In this document: positions 1 to 9,979 of the stretch, piece after piece
How positions within the stretch are numbered: position 1 is the first letter of the stretch
How the letters are laid out: each line of letters opens with the position of its first letter
Assembly: GCA_047967505.1 (NCBI GenBank)
Contig: CM106538.1
Direction: 5' to 3' (one strand)
Origin: Dipteris shenzhenensis
Taxonomy: Eukaryota > Polypodiophyta > Polypodiopsida > Gleicheniales
Length of the DNA: 64,000 bases
Translations under genes and position numbers: made by a program
The notes under the pieces: generated by a model
Databases searched by the model: none
What the model saw: only the letters and a program-made list of their open reading frames with translations
Told to the model about the DNA's origin: nothing

Positions 1-7
1 GGTCAGT

Positions 8-973
8 TTGCACTTGACAGCAACAGCTAGTGCATGGTGGAGTGCACAGACCACAGATGGGTCAGCCCCAAGGAAGTGGAAGGACTTCAAGAAAGCCTTC
101 TACCAGCAGTTTATGCCTAAACAGTTTAGAGACCATGTTCTTCAAGATTGGGACAGCTTGCATATGGATGCAGGAGATACAGTGGATGTGTACAACCAAA
201 AGTTTTGGGATGCTTATTTGCAGGTTGCACCTTTCAAAAAGATCTCCAAAGGCACCCAAATGAGAAAGTACAGAGCAGGTCTCACTCCAAGAATTCAGGC
301 AGTAGTGAATGCTTTGGGGGCAAAGAACATTCAAGACCTTATGCATTCAGCTTCAGTAGCTAGCCTTGTGCCGTTACAAGATCCATCTACAGTGCTGTCC
401 TTGCATGCAGGACGTGCTGATAAAAAGAAAACTGATTTTTCAAAATCAGAAAAGAAAGAGTACCCCAAGGCTGAAAAGAAAGGGTTTCAGCCTCAAAAGC
501 TGAGGGAAACTCAGTTTTCAAAGACTTATAAGGGCAAATCTCTATTCACCCCTGAACAGATAGCAGAATTCCGTAGAGATGGGAATTGCTTCAGGTGCGG
601 CAAAGAGGGGCATGTGGCTGCCCAGTGCCCAGAAAAGCCTTCAACTTCGAAGGGAAAAGAGGCAGAGAAGCCACGAGGACCGCAAAAGCCAATGGCGGGG
701 GGAATTCCTGACATACTGGGTCATGCTTCGAACCCAGAAGAACGAGAATTGCTGCTATCATGGGGCAAAGTTAGAGACCAGCAAGCGCTAATTTTATTTG
801 ATCCAGGGGCTACTGATAATTTCATATCAGAGGATCTAGCCCTGAGGCTGGGAATAAAGACGGAGGAGTTAGGCAGGGCTTTGGATGCCGATCAGATGTT
901 CTGTGGGAATCCTGTGCCAGTTACTCCCTTGATAGGGAAGCTCCGTCTTCATGTTCAGAGTTATGTGGATTAG
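8..973 (+). pseudogene. gag with CCHC zinc knuckle, running into aspartic protease
   Basis: The reading is 321 residues. The first ~130 resemble the retrotransposon gag capsid domain (W-rich start, DWDSL and KYRAGL-type segments), followed by a Lys-rich linker. A zinc knuckle C-x2-C-x4-H-x4-C begins near residue 194 (base 587) and would bind genomic RNA. Near residue 262 comes the protease active site, read as FDPGATDNFI. The family consensus is D-S/T-G-A, so the Ser/Thr after the catalytic Asp is Pro here and the enzyme may be inactive. The frame ends at a TAG where a CAG codon would fit. The true start lies upstream of the window; the Met at 8 is simply the first in frame. Confidence 0.9.
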
Positions 974-2602
974 GAAGACTTCTTCATTTCTCCACTGAAA
1001 CATCATGATGTAGTCTTGGGAATGCCTTGGTTTCATCGCAAGGCAGTGTTGACTCTTCCTGAAATAGTACTGGAGTTTGTGCATAGGGGGAAAAATCAGC
1101 GTTTAATTGCCAGGAATAAAGGGGACACTATCCCCATTGTATTTGATGTTACATGTGGTAAAGCAATAAAGTCTGCAAATTCTGCGTACATGGTGTTTGT
1201 AAAAGAAAAAGAGAATGATATGCATGCTGAAATGAATGATGCAGACAAAGATAAGTTTCAGTTTCTTATAAACTTTAAAGATTGCTTTTCTGATACTTTG
1301 CCAGGGGAGTTACCCCCAGAGAGACCAGAAGATCATCAGATAGAGTTAATGCTTGGTAGTGAGCCACCAAACAGACCACCTTATAGAGTCAGTGCGACTC
1401 AAAGAGAGGAGATTATGGCTCAGGTACAGGATTTGCTGTCCAAAGGGTTGATTCAGCCCAGCTCGTCTCCTTTTTGTTCCCCTGTACTGTTAGTATAGAA
1501 GAAAGATGTTTCATTCCGTATGTGCGTCGATTATCGCGCACTGAACAAAATGACCATCAAGAATAGATTCCCTATTCCGCGCATTGATGATGTCCTGAAT
1601 CAGTTAAATGGAGCTACAGTTTTCAGCAGGATAGACTTAAAGAGTGGCTATCACCAAGTGAGGATACAACCTCAGGATGTGCACAACACAGCATTCCGCA
1701 CTACATTTGGGTTGTATGAATACTTAGTAATCCCTTTTGGGTTGACAAATGCTCCAGCCACATTCAATAGAATGATGGATCGCATCTTCCGAAAGTACAG
1801 GCATTTTACGGGTACTTTCTTTGATGATATCTTAGTCTTTTCTAAGACAGAAGAAGAGCACAGAGAACATCTTGCTATAGTGTTTCAAGAGCTGAGAAAT
1901 CATCAGCTCTACGCAAACAGCAAGAAAAGTGAATTTTTCTTGGGAGAAATCCACTATCTGGGGCATATAATATCCAAGAATGGGATACAAATGGATCCAG
2001 CGAAGATCCGTGCTATTCAGGAATGGTCAGAGCTGAAAACTGTGCATGAAGTTCGAAGTTTCCTAGGCCTGTGTTCTTACTACAGAAGGTTTATCAGACA
2101 TTTTGCTGATATCGCAGCTCCATTACATGACCTTACTAAGAAAAATGCAGCCTTCACATGGGGAATATCACAGAAGAAAGCATTCAATACACTCAAGGAG
2201 AAGTTGACTACAGAGCCTATTCTTGTAGTCCCGGATCTTTATCAATCTTTCGATGTTGATTGCGACGCTTGTGGAGAATGTGTTGGGGCTGCATTGCATC
2301 AGAATGGCCATGTAGTAGCCTATGAAAGCAGGAGACTTCGGGATGCAGAAAGATATCTAGGAATCTATGAGAAAGAGTTATTGGCTGTAATTCATGCCAT
2401 CCATACATGGAAGCACTATCTTTTGGGTGCAGATTTTACTGTTAAGACAGATCACCAAAGTCTGAGATACTTTTTGACTCAGACCAAGCTTTCCGAGAAG
2501 CATATGAAATGGGCAAACATGCTGTCAATGTATCATTTTCAGATTGTCCATACCCCAGGAATTCGGAACAGAGTGGCAGATGCCTTATCCCGAAGACCTT
2601 AG
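974..2602 (+). pseudogene. Ty3/gypsy protease tail, reverse transcriptase and RNase H
   Basis: Continues the gag-protease frame. 974-1495 holds the protease tail (a DVVLGMPWF-type segment) and the linker into RT (LPPERPEDHQIEL). After TAG 1496 the RT palm follows: the MCVDYRALNK block, SRIDLKSGYHQ, PFGLTNAPATF and the catalytic box read as FFDDILVF, in which the usual Tyr is Phe but both metal-binding Asp residues remain. RNase H follows with its acidic residues in context (DCDACG, YEKELLAV, TDHQSL) and ends at ADALSRRP. Two TAG codons interrupt the product. On known biology it would copy the element RNA into cDNA in virus-like particles. Confidence 0.92.
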
Positions 2603-3737
2603 GTCAATAACGTGACTATTGCTTATCACCAGGATCTGGAAGGCATGAGGGAGCAATATGCTCGTGATCCAGATTTTGGTGAAATTTTACAGCAAATGCA
2701 AGACGGGCAATCCACCAGTCACTATTCCCTGAAAGATGGGCATCTAATGAAAGATGATTGCCTATGCATCACCCAGGAGATGAGGAAAAAGATTTTGGAG
2801 GAATGCCATGCACCTCCCTATGCTGGACACAGAGGAATTACAGCAACAACTCTAGCACTAGAGAGGTATTTCTTTTGGCCAGGGATGCGGAAAGATATAC
2901 ATCAGTTTGTTACTGAATGCCTTACGTGTCAGAAAGTGAAGTATGATAGACAGAAGGCACCTGGCCTACTTATGCCTCTTCCCGTGCCTCAGGCACCATG
3001 GGAAAGTATTACAATGGACTTTATTTTTGATTTGCCAAGATCAAAGTCAGGGAATGATGGGATTTGGACTATCATTGATAGATTCAGCAAGCAAGCTCAT
3101 TTCATTCCAGTTCGCAAAACCATAAAGGCAGATCATATGGCTAAGCTTTTCATGGCACAAATTTTTAAACATCATGGTATGCCTAAGTCCATTGTTAGTG
3201 ATCGAGATCCCAGAATGACCAGTCTATTCTGGAGAGCTTTATTTGATAACATGGGGACGAATCTGAATTTTTCTTCTTCTTTCCATCCCCAGATAGATGG
3301 TCAAAGTGAAGTAGCAAATTCTACAGTTTTGGATATGCTGAAATGCTACGTGGGTGACCAAAGTTCAGACTGGGAAAAGTACCTACCATTAGTAGAGTTT
3401 GCTTACAATAATACAGTACATAGCTCTACAGGGAAAGCCCCTTTTGAGGTCATATATGAGAAGGTGATTTTGCCACCTATATTGAGGACCAAAGATGAAA
3501 TATTTGCAGCTGATCAGTTTGTGAGAGACCTCCAAACAGCTTAGAGCCAAGTCTGGACAGCAATTGAAAGGTCTCAAGAGAAACATAAAAGAGCTGCAGA
3601 TAAGCATAGGAGACAGTTAGATCTCAAGGAAGGGGATTGGGTACTTTTGAGGTTTGAAAAAGCTAGGCTCCGCAGGTTTAAAGGCAAACAGAAAGTGTAT
3701 GCAAAGTTATCTCCCAGATACTATGGCCCTTTCAGGG
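2603..3737 (+). pseudogene. Ty3/gypsy integrase, 3'-truncated
   Basis: Same frame as the RT part, after TAG 2600. The HHCC zinc-binding domain is present (AGHRG through CLTCQ). The DDE core shows Asp in TMDFIFDLP, Asp in IVSDRDPRM and Glu in DGQSEVAN, so all three catalytic acids are retained. TAG 3542 interrupts the C-terminal region. The frame then continues with a GDWVLLR segment and YYGPFRV (about 3545-3737), the start of the region that precedes the C-terminal tail in this family, and ends abruptly where the hairpin block begins. No chromodomain is left on this copy. Confidence 0.92.
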
Positions 3738-3976
3738 TTAATTGCGGTTAACCAGAGAACTACAGAGCTGACTACGGTCAGAGAGTGTTGACTTCGGTCA
3801 ACAAGACTTGGCATGCGCCAAGAGGGTTAACACCGGTTAACCAAGATGTGCCAACTTCGGTTGGAGAGACTTGGCTATAATTAAGGCGCCTCGACCCTTG
3901 GTCAAAGCTCCTTAATTATAATCAAGAGTGTTGACTTCGGTCAACCAGAGAATAAATATATATTTTTATATTTATT
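3736..3976. repeat. Array of nine short hairpins with mostly 4-nt loops
   Basis: Successive inverted repeats can be read directly, given as stem/loop/stem spans: 3736-3753 (7 bp with one G-T pair, loop TGCG), 3768-3781 (5 bp, TACG), 3786-3803 (7 bp, TTCG), 3807-3822 (6 bp, ATGC), 3825-3842 (7 bp, ACCG), 3851-3864 (5 bp, TTCG), 3876-3920 (11 bp arms around a smaller GACC/GGTC hairpin), 3930-3945 (6 bp, TTCG) and 3951-3976 (10 bp AT stem). Centres of hairpins 2 to 5 are 19-20 bp apart. Stems differ in sequence but stay complementary, and linkers are short and purine-rich (AGAG, AAGA). It lies exactly where element A loses homology and before element B begins. I know no named family with this design. 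Confidence 0.85.
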
Positions 3977-4038
3977 AGGTGTGCACATGTGTTCAGTGGG
4001 GACGCCCACCGTGACTAGAATTAGTCCACAGTGTGTTA

Positions 4039-4087
4039 TTTGCATGCAAAGCGCTAACAATTAATGGGTGCCATGGTGGTGCGCTTT
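4039..4087. repeat. Palindromes closing the hairpin block
   Basis: A perfect 12-bp palindrome (TTTGCATGCAAA, 4039-4050) overlaps a 7-bp inverted repeat (AAAGCGC at 4048-4054 against GCGCTTT at 4081-4087). The bases between 3977 and 4038 have no clear coding content. Together with the hairpins to the left, this makes about 350 bp of structured, non-coding sequence between two retroelement fragments. Confidence 0.65.
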
Positions 4088-4099
4088 AATTAAGTGTAA

Positions 4100-5320
4100 T
4101 TGCTGTCTTTTATGAGCGAGTCGGTTTTAAGGGGCCACCAAGCTAGGTGGGCAGAGCTCATGCAGGAGTTTAATTTAACGATTCGGTACCGAAGAGGAAA
4201 AGATAATAAGGTTGCCGATGCGTTGTCTCGCATTATGCACAACCTGAGTTTCACGGTATTAGAGAGTGCTCTAATGACCGAGATTAGAGAAACTCAAAAA
4301 GTGGATAAGTTTGTCCAGAGCTTATGGCCTAAGGCTCATGTGTTAAAACCCGGGGAAAACGAAAAGGATGACCTGGCATCCAGAAAAGGCCAAACTTATG
4401 CAAGATATACCATAAGGGATGGTATGCTGAAAAGAAATGGCAAGGTTGTAGTACCTAGTCAGAATGATCTCAGGCAGAGAGTCATTCGACAGTGCCATGA
4501 TAGCCTGTGTGCGGGACACCCAGGAGTCGAGAAGACATATGATCTCGTGAAGCGAGATTTCTTTTGGCCAAAGATGAAAAAGCATATTCATGAATATGTG
4601 ACACGGTGTTTCTCATGTCAGGTAAGTAAGGCCGAGCAGGTGAAGCCACCCGGACTTTTACAGCCCTTGGAAATACCACTAAGTAAGTGGGAGAGCATTT
4701 CCATGGACTTTATTGTAGGGCTGCCTACGACACAAGGAGGGTATGATTCTATCCTTGTGGTGGTTGATCGTCTAACCAAGATGGCTCACTTCATTCCGAC
4801 TAGAGAGTCTGTTAGTGCCCCGCAAGTGGCGGATTTGTTTATTAGACATATATTTCGTCTGCATGGATTGCCTAGATCCATAGTGTCAGACAGAGATGTC
4901 AGATTTACCGGTCATTTTTGGACCGCGGTTTTTGAGACACTAAGGACTGAGTTGGGAATGAGTAGTGGGGATCATCTTGAAACGGATGGTCAGACGGAGA
5001 GAGTCAACCAGACTTCAGAGGATATGCTGAGGGCATATGTGTCATTGAGGCAACATACATGGGACAAGTGGTTGCCATTGTTGGAGTTTGCCTACAATGA
5101 TAGAAAACATTCCTCTACAGGGTTCAGTCCGTTTGAGCTGAACTATGGTTATAGACCAGCGAATCCAAGTATAGTTAGAATACCTCAGAAAGTGCCTAGT
5201 GCTGCGAACTTTGTGGTTCAGATGCGGGAGATGCTAGCACTTGCGAGAGCTAATATCGGATGCCAGGCTATGGATAGAGCCAAGGTGTATGCGGATGAAA
5301 ACCGGTCTAAGAGTATTTAA
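4100..5320 (+). pseudogene. RNase H C-terminus and integrase of chromovirus B
   Basis: The 406-residue reading begins in the last RNase H segment (IRYRRGKDNKVADALSR). It then has the integrase HHCC zinc domain (AGHPG ... RCFSCQ) and a complete-looking DDE core: Asp in SMDFIVGLP, Asp in IVSDRDVRF and Glu in TDGQTERVNQ. It ends at TAA 5318 because of a one-base frameshift; the following C-terminal segment is open in another frame from 5306. Integrase would insert the cDNA into the host genome. With the 5' half missing this copy cannot be autonomous. Confidence 0.9.
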
Positions 5321-5753
5321 GGAAGGAGAAAAAGTTTTTCTCAGAGTTCCTTCGCACTCGAAGTCGTTAACTTCAGGAGAGTGTGCTAAGTTATCACCTC
5401 GATATTGTGGGCCGTGGTTAATTTTAAAAAGAATAGGCAAGGTAGCCTATAAATTAGAATTACCACCGGGATGTAAGGTGCACCCAGTGTTTCATGTTTC
5501 TCGTTTAAAGAAATTTTTGCATACTGGTGACTCACTAATCGAAGGTGTGGTTTTGTTTCAGGAGATAGAGGATAATGCGAGGCGCAAACCAACAAGAATT
5601 CTGGACCGAGGAACAATGCAAGTGCGCAATCGGAAGATCCCCACGGTGTTGGTTGCATGGCATGGTCTACCTCTATCAGAAGCTACCTGGGAATCCGTAT
5701 ACCAGTTGCAGAGAGTGTTTACAGATTTCATCATCGAGGATGTTGATGCTTGA
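5306..5753 (+). pseudogene. Chromodomain region of chromovirus B
   Basis: The open reading (frame of 5241) restores homology at RVFKEGEKVFLRVP, the region after the integrase core. It continues through LSPRYCGPW and HPVFHVSRLKKF, and ends in a chromodomain-like segment with the W-x-GLP-SEATWE core (about 5640-5700). In chromoviruses this domain is thought to direct integration to heterochromatin. The natural stop TGA is at 5751-5753, directly before the polypurine tract, as expected for a full 3' end of pol. Confidence 0.87.
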
Positions 5754-5765
5754 AGAGGGAAGGAA
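5752..5765 (+). other. Polypurine tract (plus-strand primer site) of element B
   Basis: A 14-base all-purine run (GAAGAGGGAAGGAA) directly after the pol stop codon and directly before a TG that begins the putative LTR. This is the standard place and composition of the primer for plus-strand DNA synthesis in LTR retrotransposons. Confidence 0.75.
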
Positions 5766-6397
5766 TGTTATGCTGTAGCCGAGATAGCATGACCTCGGAA
5801 AGATCGGTGGGCATTTTCTCTTAGATGACCGACTTCTGTAATATTTAATGTGCGTAAATAAAATGGTCAAGAGAAGTAACTGTCAAGGTCCTAGGTGAGG
5901 GTGTAATGGCATTGACTAGGTGGTTCTGAGTGCTAAGGCCTAGGTGCACCTAAATGTGTAATAATGCCAAGGGGCAAATGGTTTAATTGTGCCCCAAGAG
6001 AGGGGTAAATGGTGTACCAAGTAAAAAGGACTAAAATGATGACATGTGGCAGAGGGAACCATCTAGGGAGTTGTGGGTTTTGTGGATAGGCATGAGAGAC
6101 AAAATTTAGGTATCTGATGAAGCATGCGATTCACGAAAATAAGGCTGGGTGGATATACCTGATGCCATCGCCCGTGATGGCTGAACACAAGGAGAGAGGA
6201 ATAGAATAGGTTCGTTTCAGCAAACTCTCAACTTGAATTGTGGAAAGATCTTTAAACCTGAAATACTTGATTTCTGAACAAGATAAATGAAGCTTCAAAC
6301 AGAACTAAATTTAGGCAAGTCTAGAAAGGTCCCGGGTCTGTTTTTATTCTTGTGTGCAGCTTTCCCCCAATCTTGAAGATTGAATAGTCTCGTCACA
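5766..6397 (+). repeat. Probable 3' LTR of element B
   Basis: The stretch starts TGTTATG right after the polypurine tract and is non-coding. It ends, as best I can judge, at TCGTCACA (CA at 6396-6397), just before recognisable Ty1/copia coding sequence begins at about 6435. The TG...CA ends and the length of about 630 bp fit a chromovirus LTR. No second LTR copy is in the window to confirm the right boundary, so 6397 is an estimate. Confidence 0.55.
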
Positions 6398-6434
6398 GAT
6401 TATCTACCCAACTACCGCACAGGTACATGGTTTT

Positions 6435-6578
6435 GATTATCAGGATACTTTTGCTCCCACAGCTCGACTAACCATAATTTGTAGTGTTTTGGCTTTAGCA
6501 GTCCAGGGAAGTTGGCCGATGTTTCAGATGGATGTAAAATCTGCCTTTCTGAATGGAGATGATTTCGCCATGGGTTGA
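6435..6578 (+). pseudogene. Ty1/copia reverse transcriptase fragment
   Basis: A 47-residue open piece too short for routine ORF calling. It shows the Ty1/copia RT signature in order: DYQDTFAPTARL, then FQMDVKSAFLNGD. In an intact RT this is the N-terminal palm including the first catalytic Asp. It ends at a TGA. It abuts the end of the LTR of element B and is followed by unrelated LINE sequence, so it is a scrap from nested insertion or deletion. Confidence 0.82.
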
Positions 6579-6784
6579 AATAACGAGTGAAGGCTTAAGT
6601 AATTTCAGAACCAGTCCTTGGAGCCGCAGCAATTTGCATACGTCAGAATCAGGTTATTGGTGAACTATTATTCACGAAGCTCATCCTGCATATCAGCCAC
6701 ATTTGACTCATCATTTCCACCAATAGATGATCCATCATCTACCCTTGATTGTATACCTGTGGGAGTACTTGGTGGTACCATTTC

Positions 6785-7285
6785 TTACACATTTGGTGCA
6801 TGGACAGCTTGCTGTCTATCAACATATGTAGGTGGATTCACATCCTGGAAAGTGAAGGGCCAATGGTTAGGGAGAGGAGGGAAAGTGGAAGGGAAGGCAG
6901 GGAGGAGAGGGGAAGGGGGAAGGGAGGAGAGGGGAAGAAGCCAGAAGAACTTGCCAAAAGCAATCTGAGGAAACTGAGCTCTCAAAATTTGCCCAAAGAA
7001 GTCTAAGAAAGCATGAGAGGAAGGACAATGCCAAAAGAGATGAGGCACAGTCTCTCTTGAAGCTAGACATCTGCGACAAATAGAGAAAGCAATGTGTCGT
7101 CGTGCCAAGAGTTGTCCATGAGGAAGAACACCCAACAAAGCTCTCCACAAGAAAACCTGCTGATGGAGAGGAATCTTAGAATGCCAAATCTATCTCAAAC
7201 ATTTCTGCCACCATTTCGTAGGATGATTAAGACGCCAAGTTGCAAAAAGCCAGGTCGCTTCACCCGCTCTGCCTCACTCACTTGA
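6785..7285 (-). pseudogene. LINE reverse-transcriptase C-terminus (zf-RVT) fragment
   Basis: The minus-strand reading has the zinc-binding region typical of plant L1-type LINE polymerases: FLWRALLGVLPHG, then C-R-R-C, ETVPHLFWHCP. That is the C-x2-C ... H-x(4)-C arrangement. The left part (about 6860-6960 on the plus strand) is a purine-rich low-complexity run that reads as Pro/Ser/Leu-rich protein and is not part of the domain. The right edge at about 7285 joins antisense integrase sequence of the neighbouring Ty3 element, so this is a LINE scrap embedded in Ty3 remains. Confidence 0.75.
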
Positions 7286-7629
7286 CACGAAAAACACCGT
7301 GTCACATATTCATGAATATGCTTTTAATCTTTGGTCAAAAGAATCTTGTTTCACTTGATCGCATGTCTTCTCAACACTTGGATGTCCCACACATGGGCTA
7401 TCATGGCACTGTTGAATGACCCTCTACCTGACCATTTTGGTTGGATACAACTACCTTGCCATTACGTTTTAGAATACCATCCGCGATGGTATATCTTGCA
7501 TAAGTTTGGCTTTTCCTAGATGCCAGGTCATCTATTTCCCCAGTTTTACATGAGTCTTAGGCCAAAGACTCTGGACAAACTCATCCACTTTCTGAGTTTC
7601 CCTAATCTCGGTTATCAGAGCACTCTCTA

Positions 7630-7854
7630 CTACGTGAAACTCATATTATGCATAATGCCTGACAATACATCGGCAACTTTATTTTCCTTCCCTCTTGAGT
7701 ACCGAATCTTCATATTAAACTCCTGCATGAGCTCTGTCCACCTACCTTGGCAGCCACTAAAGTCAAGTTGTTTACAAAAGTACTGGTCCATATCCACGTA
7801 CAACTCTGAACCATACAAATAATGTCTCCATGCTTTCAAAGCATGAATAACCAC
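7630..7854 (-). pseudogene. RNase H fragment of element C
   Basis: The 74-residue reading starts at HALKAWRHYLYGSE, the conserved segment after the RNase H catalytic Glu, and ends at the ADVLSGIMHN segment. It aligns by eye with element B over its whole second half. The expected TDHKSL-type Asp motif is altered (VDMDQYF), so a metal ligand region is damaged. Direct continuation into the integrase zinc-domain remnant is on the same strand to the left. Confidence 0.75.
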
Positions 7855-8150
7855 GTATAACTCTTTTTCATGAGTTGGCCAATTACGATGAGAGGGAGAA
7901 AGCTTCTTACTTTCAAAGGCTACTTGCCTTCCCTCTTAGAGAAGAACTGTCCCTACCGCAATGCCACTTGCATCGGTTTCTAGGAAAAACGGTTTTTGGG
8001 GATCAACAATTTTTAAACACCAAACCAGAGGCGACAGCCTTCTTTATGGCATTAAAACTCTCTTGTTGTTTCTGTCCCCACCGAAAAGGTATTTTATAAG
8101 AGGTTAGCTTAGTTAAAGGCAATACTATCTAAGAATATTATTTGATAAAA

Positions 8151-8790
8151 CTAGACAAATCCTAAGAATGATGACAAAGTGGTGAGACTTTGAGAAATAG
8201 GCCAGGTCAGTATCGTAGACTCTTTCTTCGGATCCATTTCCACCCCATCAGGAGTAATAATGAATCCCAAAAACTCAAGTTTCACCATGCGCAGCACAAT
8301 TTTCTTTTTATTCACATACAAACTAGCTTTCCTCAAAGTATCAAACACTTTTCTTAAGTATACATGATGCTCAACAATACTTTTTCTGTAAACAAGGATA
8401 TCGTTAACAAAATGTACTTTGAACTTTCCGATATAGGGAGTATTAAGTCGTTCATAAGCATGACGAATGTAGCCAGAACATTGGTAAGTCCAAATGGCAT
8501 TACTTGTAATGCCGAACCTGCTTCTAAAAGTGGTTTTATGCACATCCTTGGCTCTAATCTGGATCTGATGGTTAGATCTATCTTGCTGAAAATTATGGCT
8601 CCATGTAATGCATCTAGCAAATCATCAATCTGAGCCATCGGATACTTGTGCTTAGCAGTGATATTGTTCAGTCACTCTGTAATCTATACAAAGACAAAAG
8701 TATCATCCTTTTTCTTCTTCAATATCACTAGCGAAGTGAAAGGTGAAAAAGTGGGCTGAATCTATCCCAACTTGAGATATTCTTCTAGTT
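8151..8790 (-). pseudogene. Reverse transcriptase fragment of element C
   Basis: Split over at least two frames. From right to left on the minus strand: LEEYLKLG and FSPFTS (RT entry), IDDLLDALHGAIIFSKIDL, MPFGLTNVLATF, then FVNDILVYRKSIVEHHVYLRKVF, in which the YVDD-type box has become FVND so the first catalytic Asp is Asn. Then LEFLGFIITPDGVEMDPKK. All are Ty3/gypsy RT hallmarks. Frameshifts and the damaged active site show long decay compared with element A. Confidence 0.82.
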
Positions 8791-9258
8791 GCCTTCGCAC
8801 CTTAGCTTCTTTAGTAAAACTTAACTTATAGGGATGCCTATTTGTAGCTCCTACTCCCAAAATAAGTTCAATTTTATGTCAAACATTCCGTTTTGGAGGT
8901 AACCCATAAGGCAACTCATCCCTAAAACAATCAAAGAAATCCTCTATGATTTGATCAGCTACCTTGGCCATCTCCCCATCTTGGCTAACATCAGTGCTAG
9001 TCGACGGACCACCAATTGACTCTACCAATGATGTTCAAAGAAACAAAAACTCTATTGGAGTTTTATGGACTTCCATCACATAAACTAATGGTCGTTGAGG
9101 CAAATCCTCTTCACCTCGCAAGACACATAGCACATCATTCATCTTGAACTAATAAGTGTGCTTTTTCTAATCAACGGCTGGATTCTTCTTAGAATGCCAT
9201 GTAAGTTTGATAATTCAAAGTCCAGCTTCTCTGCATAGTCGTGAATCCGAAGTTCTAG

Positions 9259-9531
9259 TTAGGTAATCCTTTGGTCCCATACTTCAGTTGAGCTTCCATC
9301 TGCGATTCTGACCGAACATGCATAGTCAGATGGACTAGTCTTTAGTATCAGCCTCTTTACGAGCTTGTGTGTTGATGTTGAGTCAAACAACACAATGACA
9401 TCATCATTGGCCAATTGCCCTTTCATTTTGATTAACTTTGTATTGCTAAAAGCTGTATACCATGTTGTTGTGGATAGGATATTATCAGGTGCGCTACCCA
9501 CTAACTTAGCAACAGATAAACACAATAACAT
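9259..9531 (-). pseudogene. Aspartic protease fragment of element C
   Basis: The 90-residue reading contains IVLFDSTSTHKLV, a degenerate form of the retropepsin active site (consensus D-S/T-G-A-T-H-x-F): the catalytic Asp and Ser remain but Gly-Ala is Thr-Ser. It sits upstream of RT on the minus strand as expected. A second, more damaged copy of the same region lies at about 9990-10140. Confidence 0.62.
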
Positions 9532-9979
9532 AGGTACTAATCTCTAAGAAGCCGCTAGCTGAATCTGCATCTGGTCAGTTCCGTGACTTCCCTTCATTTC
9601 TATGTTGCATTCGAGGTCACCATCTCAGTTATCCGACGTTCCTTGTTATGCAGACAATCTTCCCACTATGAGGTTGAAGACATCCAAAAGATAAGCCTTC
9701 TATCCTTGCTTTCTCTTTTTGCTCAGGGGTCAAAGAATATTTTGACCAGGCCCAAGCTGCCATTGGAGTTACTTTTCTCTTTACTTCTATGGTGGTACTT
9801 TGTTTAGAAGGAGCCTTTGTTGGCTTTGCCTACTTGGCTTGGCTACTAGGTTGTGAGACACTACCCTTCCTAAATCCACTTGTCTTCTTAAGCCCACTCT
9901 TTTTCGGGAACTCATACCGAATCCGTGCTTGCACAAATCCACTTTGCTTGTTCATAGTTCAGGGCCATGGCTATTACTT

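Larger units (their letters stand above)
1..3737 (+). mobile_element. Ty3/gypsy retrotransposon A (gag-pol, 5' end outside window)
   Basis: A nearly continuous polyprotein frame (codons starting at positions 2 modulo 3) runs through gag, aspartic protease, reverse transcriptase, RNase H and integrase, the Ty3/gypsy order. It is broken only by TAG codons at 971, 1496, 2600 and 3542, and no frameshift is needed. The frame is lost at about 3738, inside the domain that follows integrase, so the expected C-terminal tail and 3' LTR are missing and a hairpin-rich block follows. The 5' LTR and start of gag lie left of the window. The catalytic motifs are well preserved, so the copy is fairly young or decays mainly through C-to-T change. 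It is a separate copy from the same-strand element B downstream. Confidence 0.93.
4100..6397 (+). mobile_element. Ty3/gypsy chromovirus B, 5'-truncated, with 3' LTR
   Basis: Starts inside RNase H (the QARWAELMQEF segment) and runs through integrase to a chromodomain, then a polypurine tract and a probable LTR. Gag, protease and RT are absent. One frameshift near 5303-5312 separates integrase from the C-terminal frame. It belongs to a different lineage from element A, because the C-terminal chromodomain marks it as a chromovirus. The minus-strand element at 7290-9560 is its close relative: the RNase H/integrase junction region can be aligned by eye between the two. Confidence 0.88.
7290..9900 (-). 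mobile_element. Decayed Ty3/gypsy element C, relative of element B
   Basis: Read on the minus strand, Ty3 parts follow in order with many frameshifts and stops: a gag zinc-knuckle remnant (about 9800-9600), protease (9531-9259), RT start (about 8790-8640), RT palm (8638-8151), RNase H (7854-7630) and the integrase zinc domain (about 7600-7290). The RNase H end (RWTELMQEFN...KVADVLS) is nearly the same as in plus-strand element B. The 3' half and LTRs are not seen. B and C therefore form an inverted pair of related sequence 2-3 kb apart. Confidence 0.8.

Noticed and set aside
971-3544. TAG codons as programmed readthrough or recoded amino acids
   Set aside because: Four sites, one of them within RT entry and one late in integrase, have no common context, and TAG is also enriched in an unrelated LINE. 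Methylation-driven mutation explains both more simply.
4100-6397. Elements A and B as a single retrotransposon with an insertion
   Set aside because: B restarts in RNase H, a domain that A already contains in full, and the two integrases differ clearly, so they are two separate elements.
6860-6960. Pro/Ser-rich tail of the minus-strand LINE reading as protein domain
   Set aside because: It is a purine-rich low-complexity run (GGGAGAGGAGGG type) translated in antisense, beyond the recognisable zinc domain.
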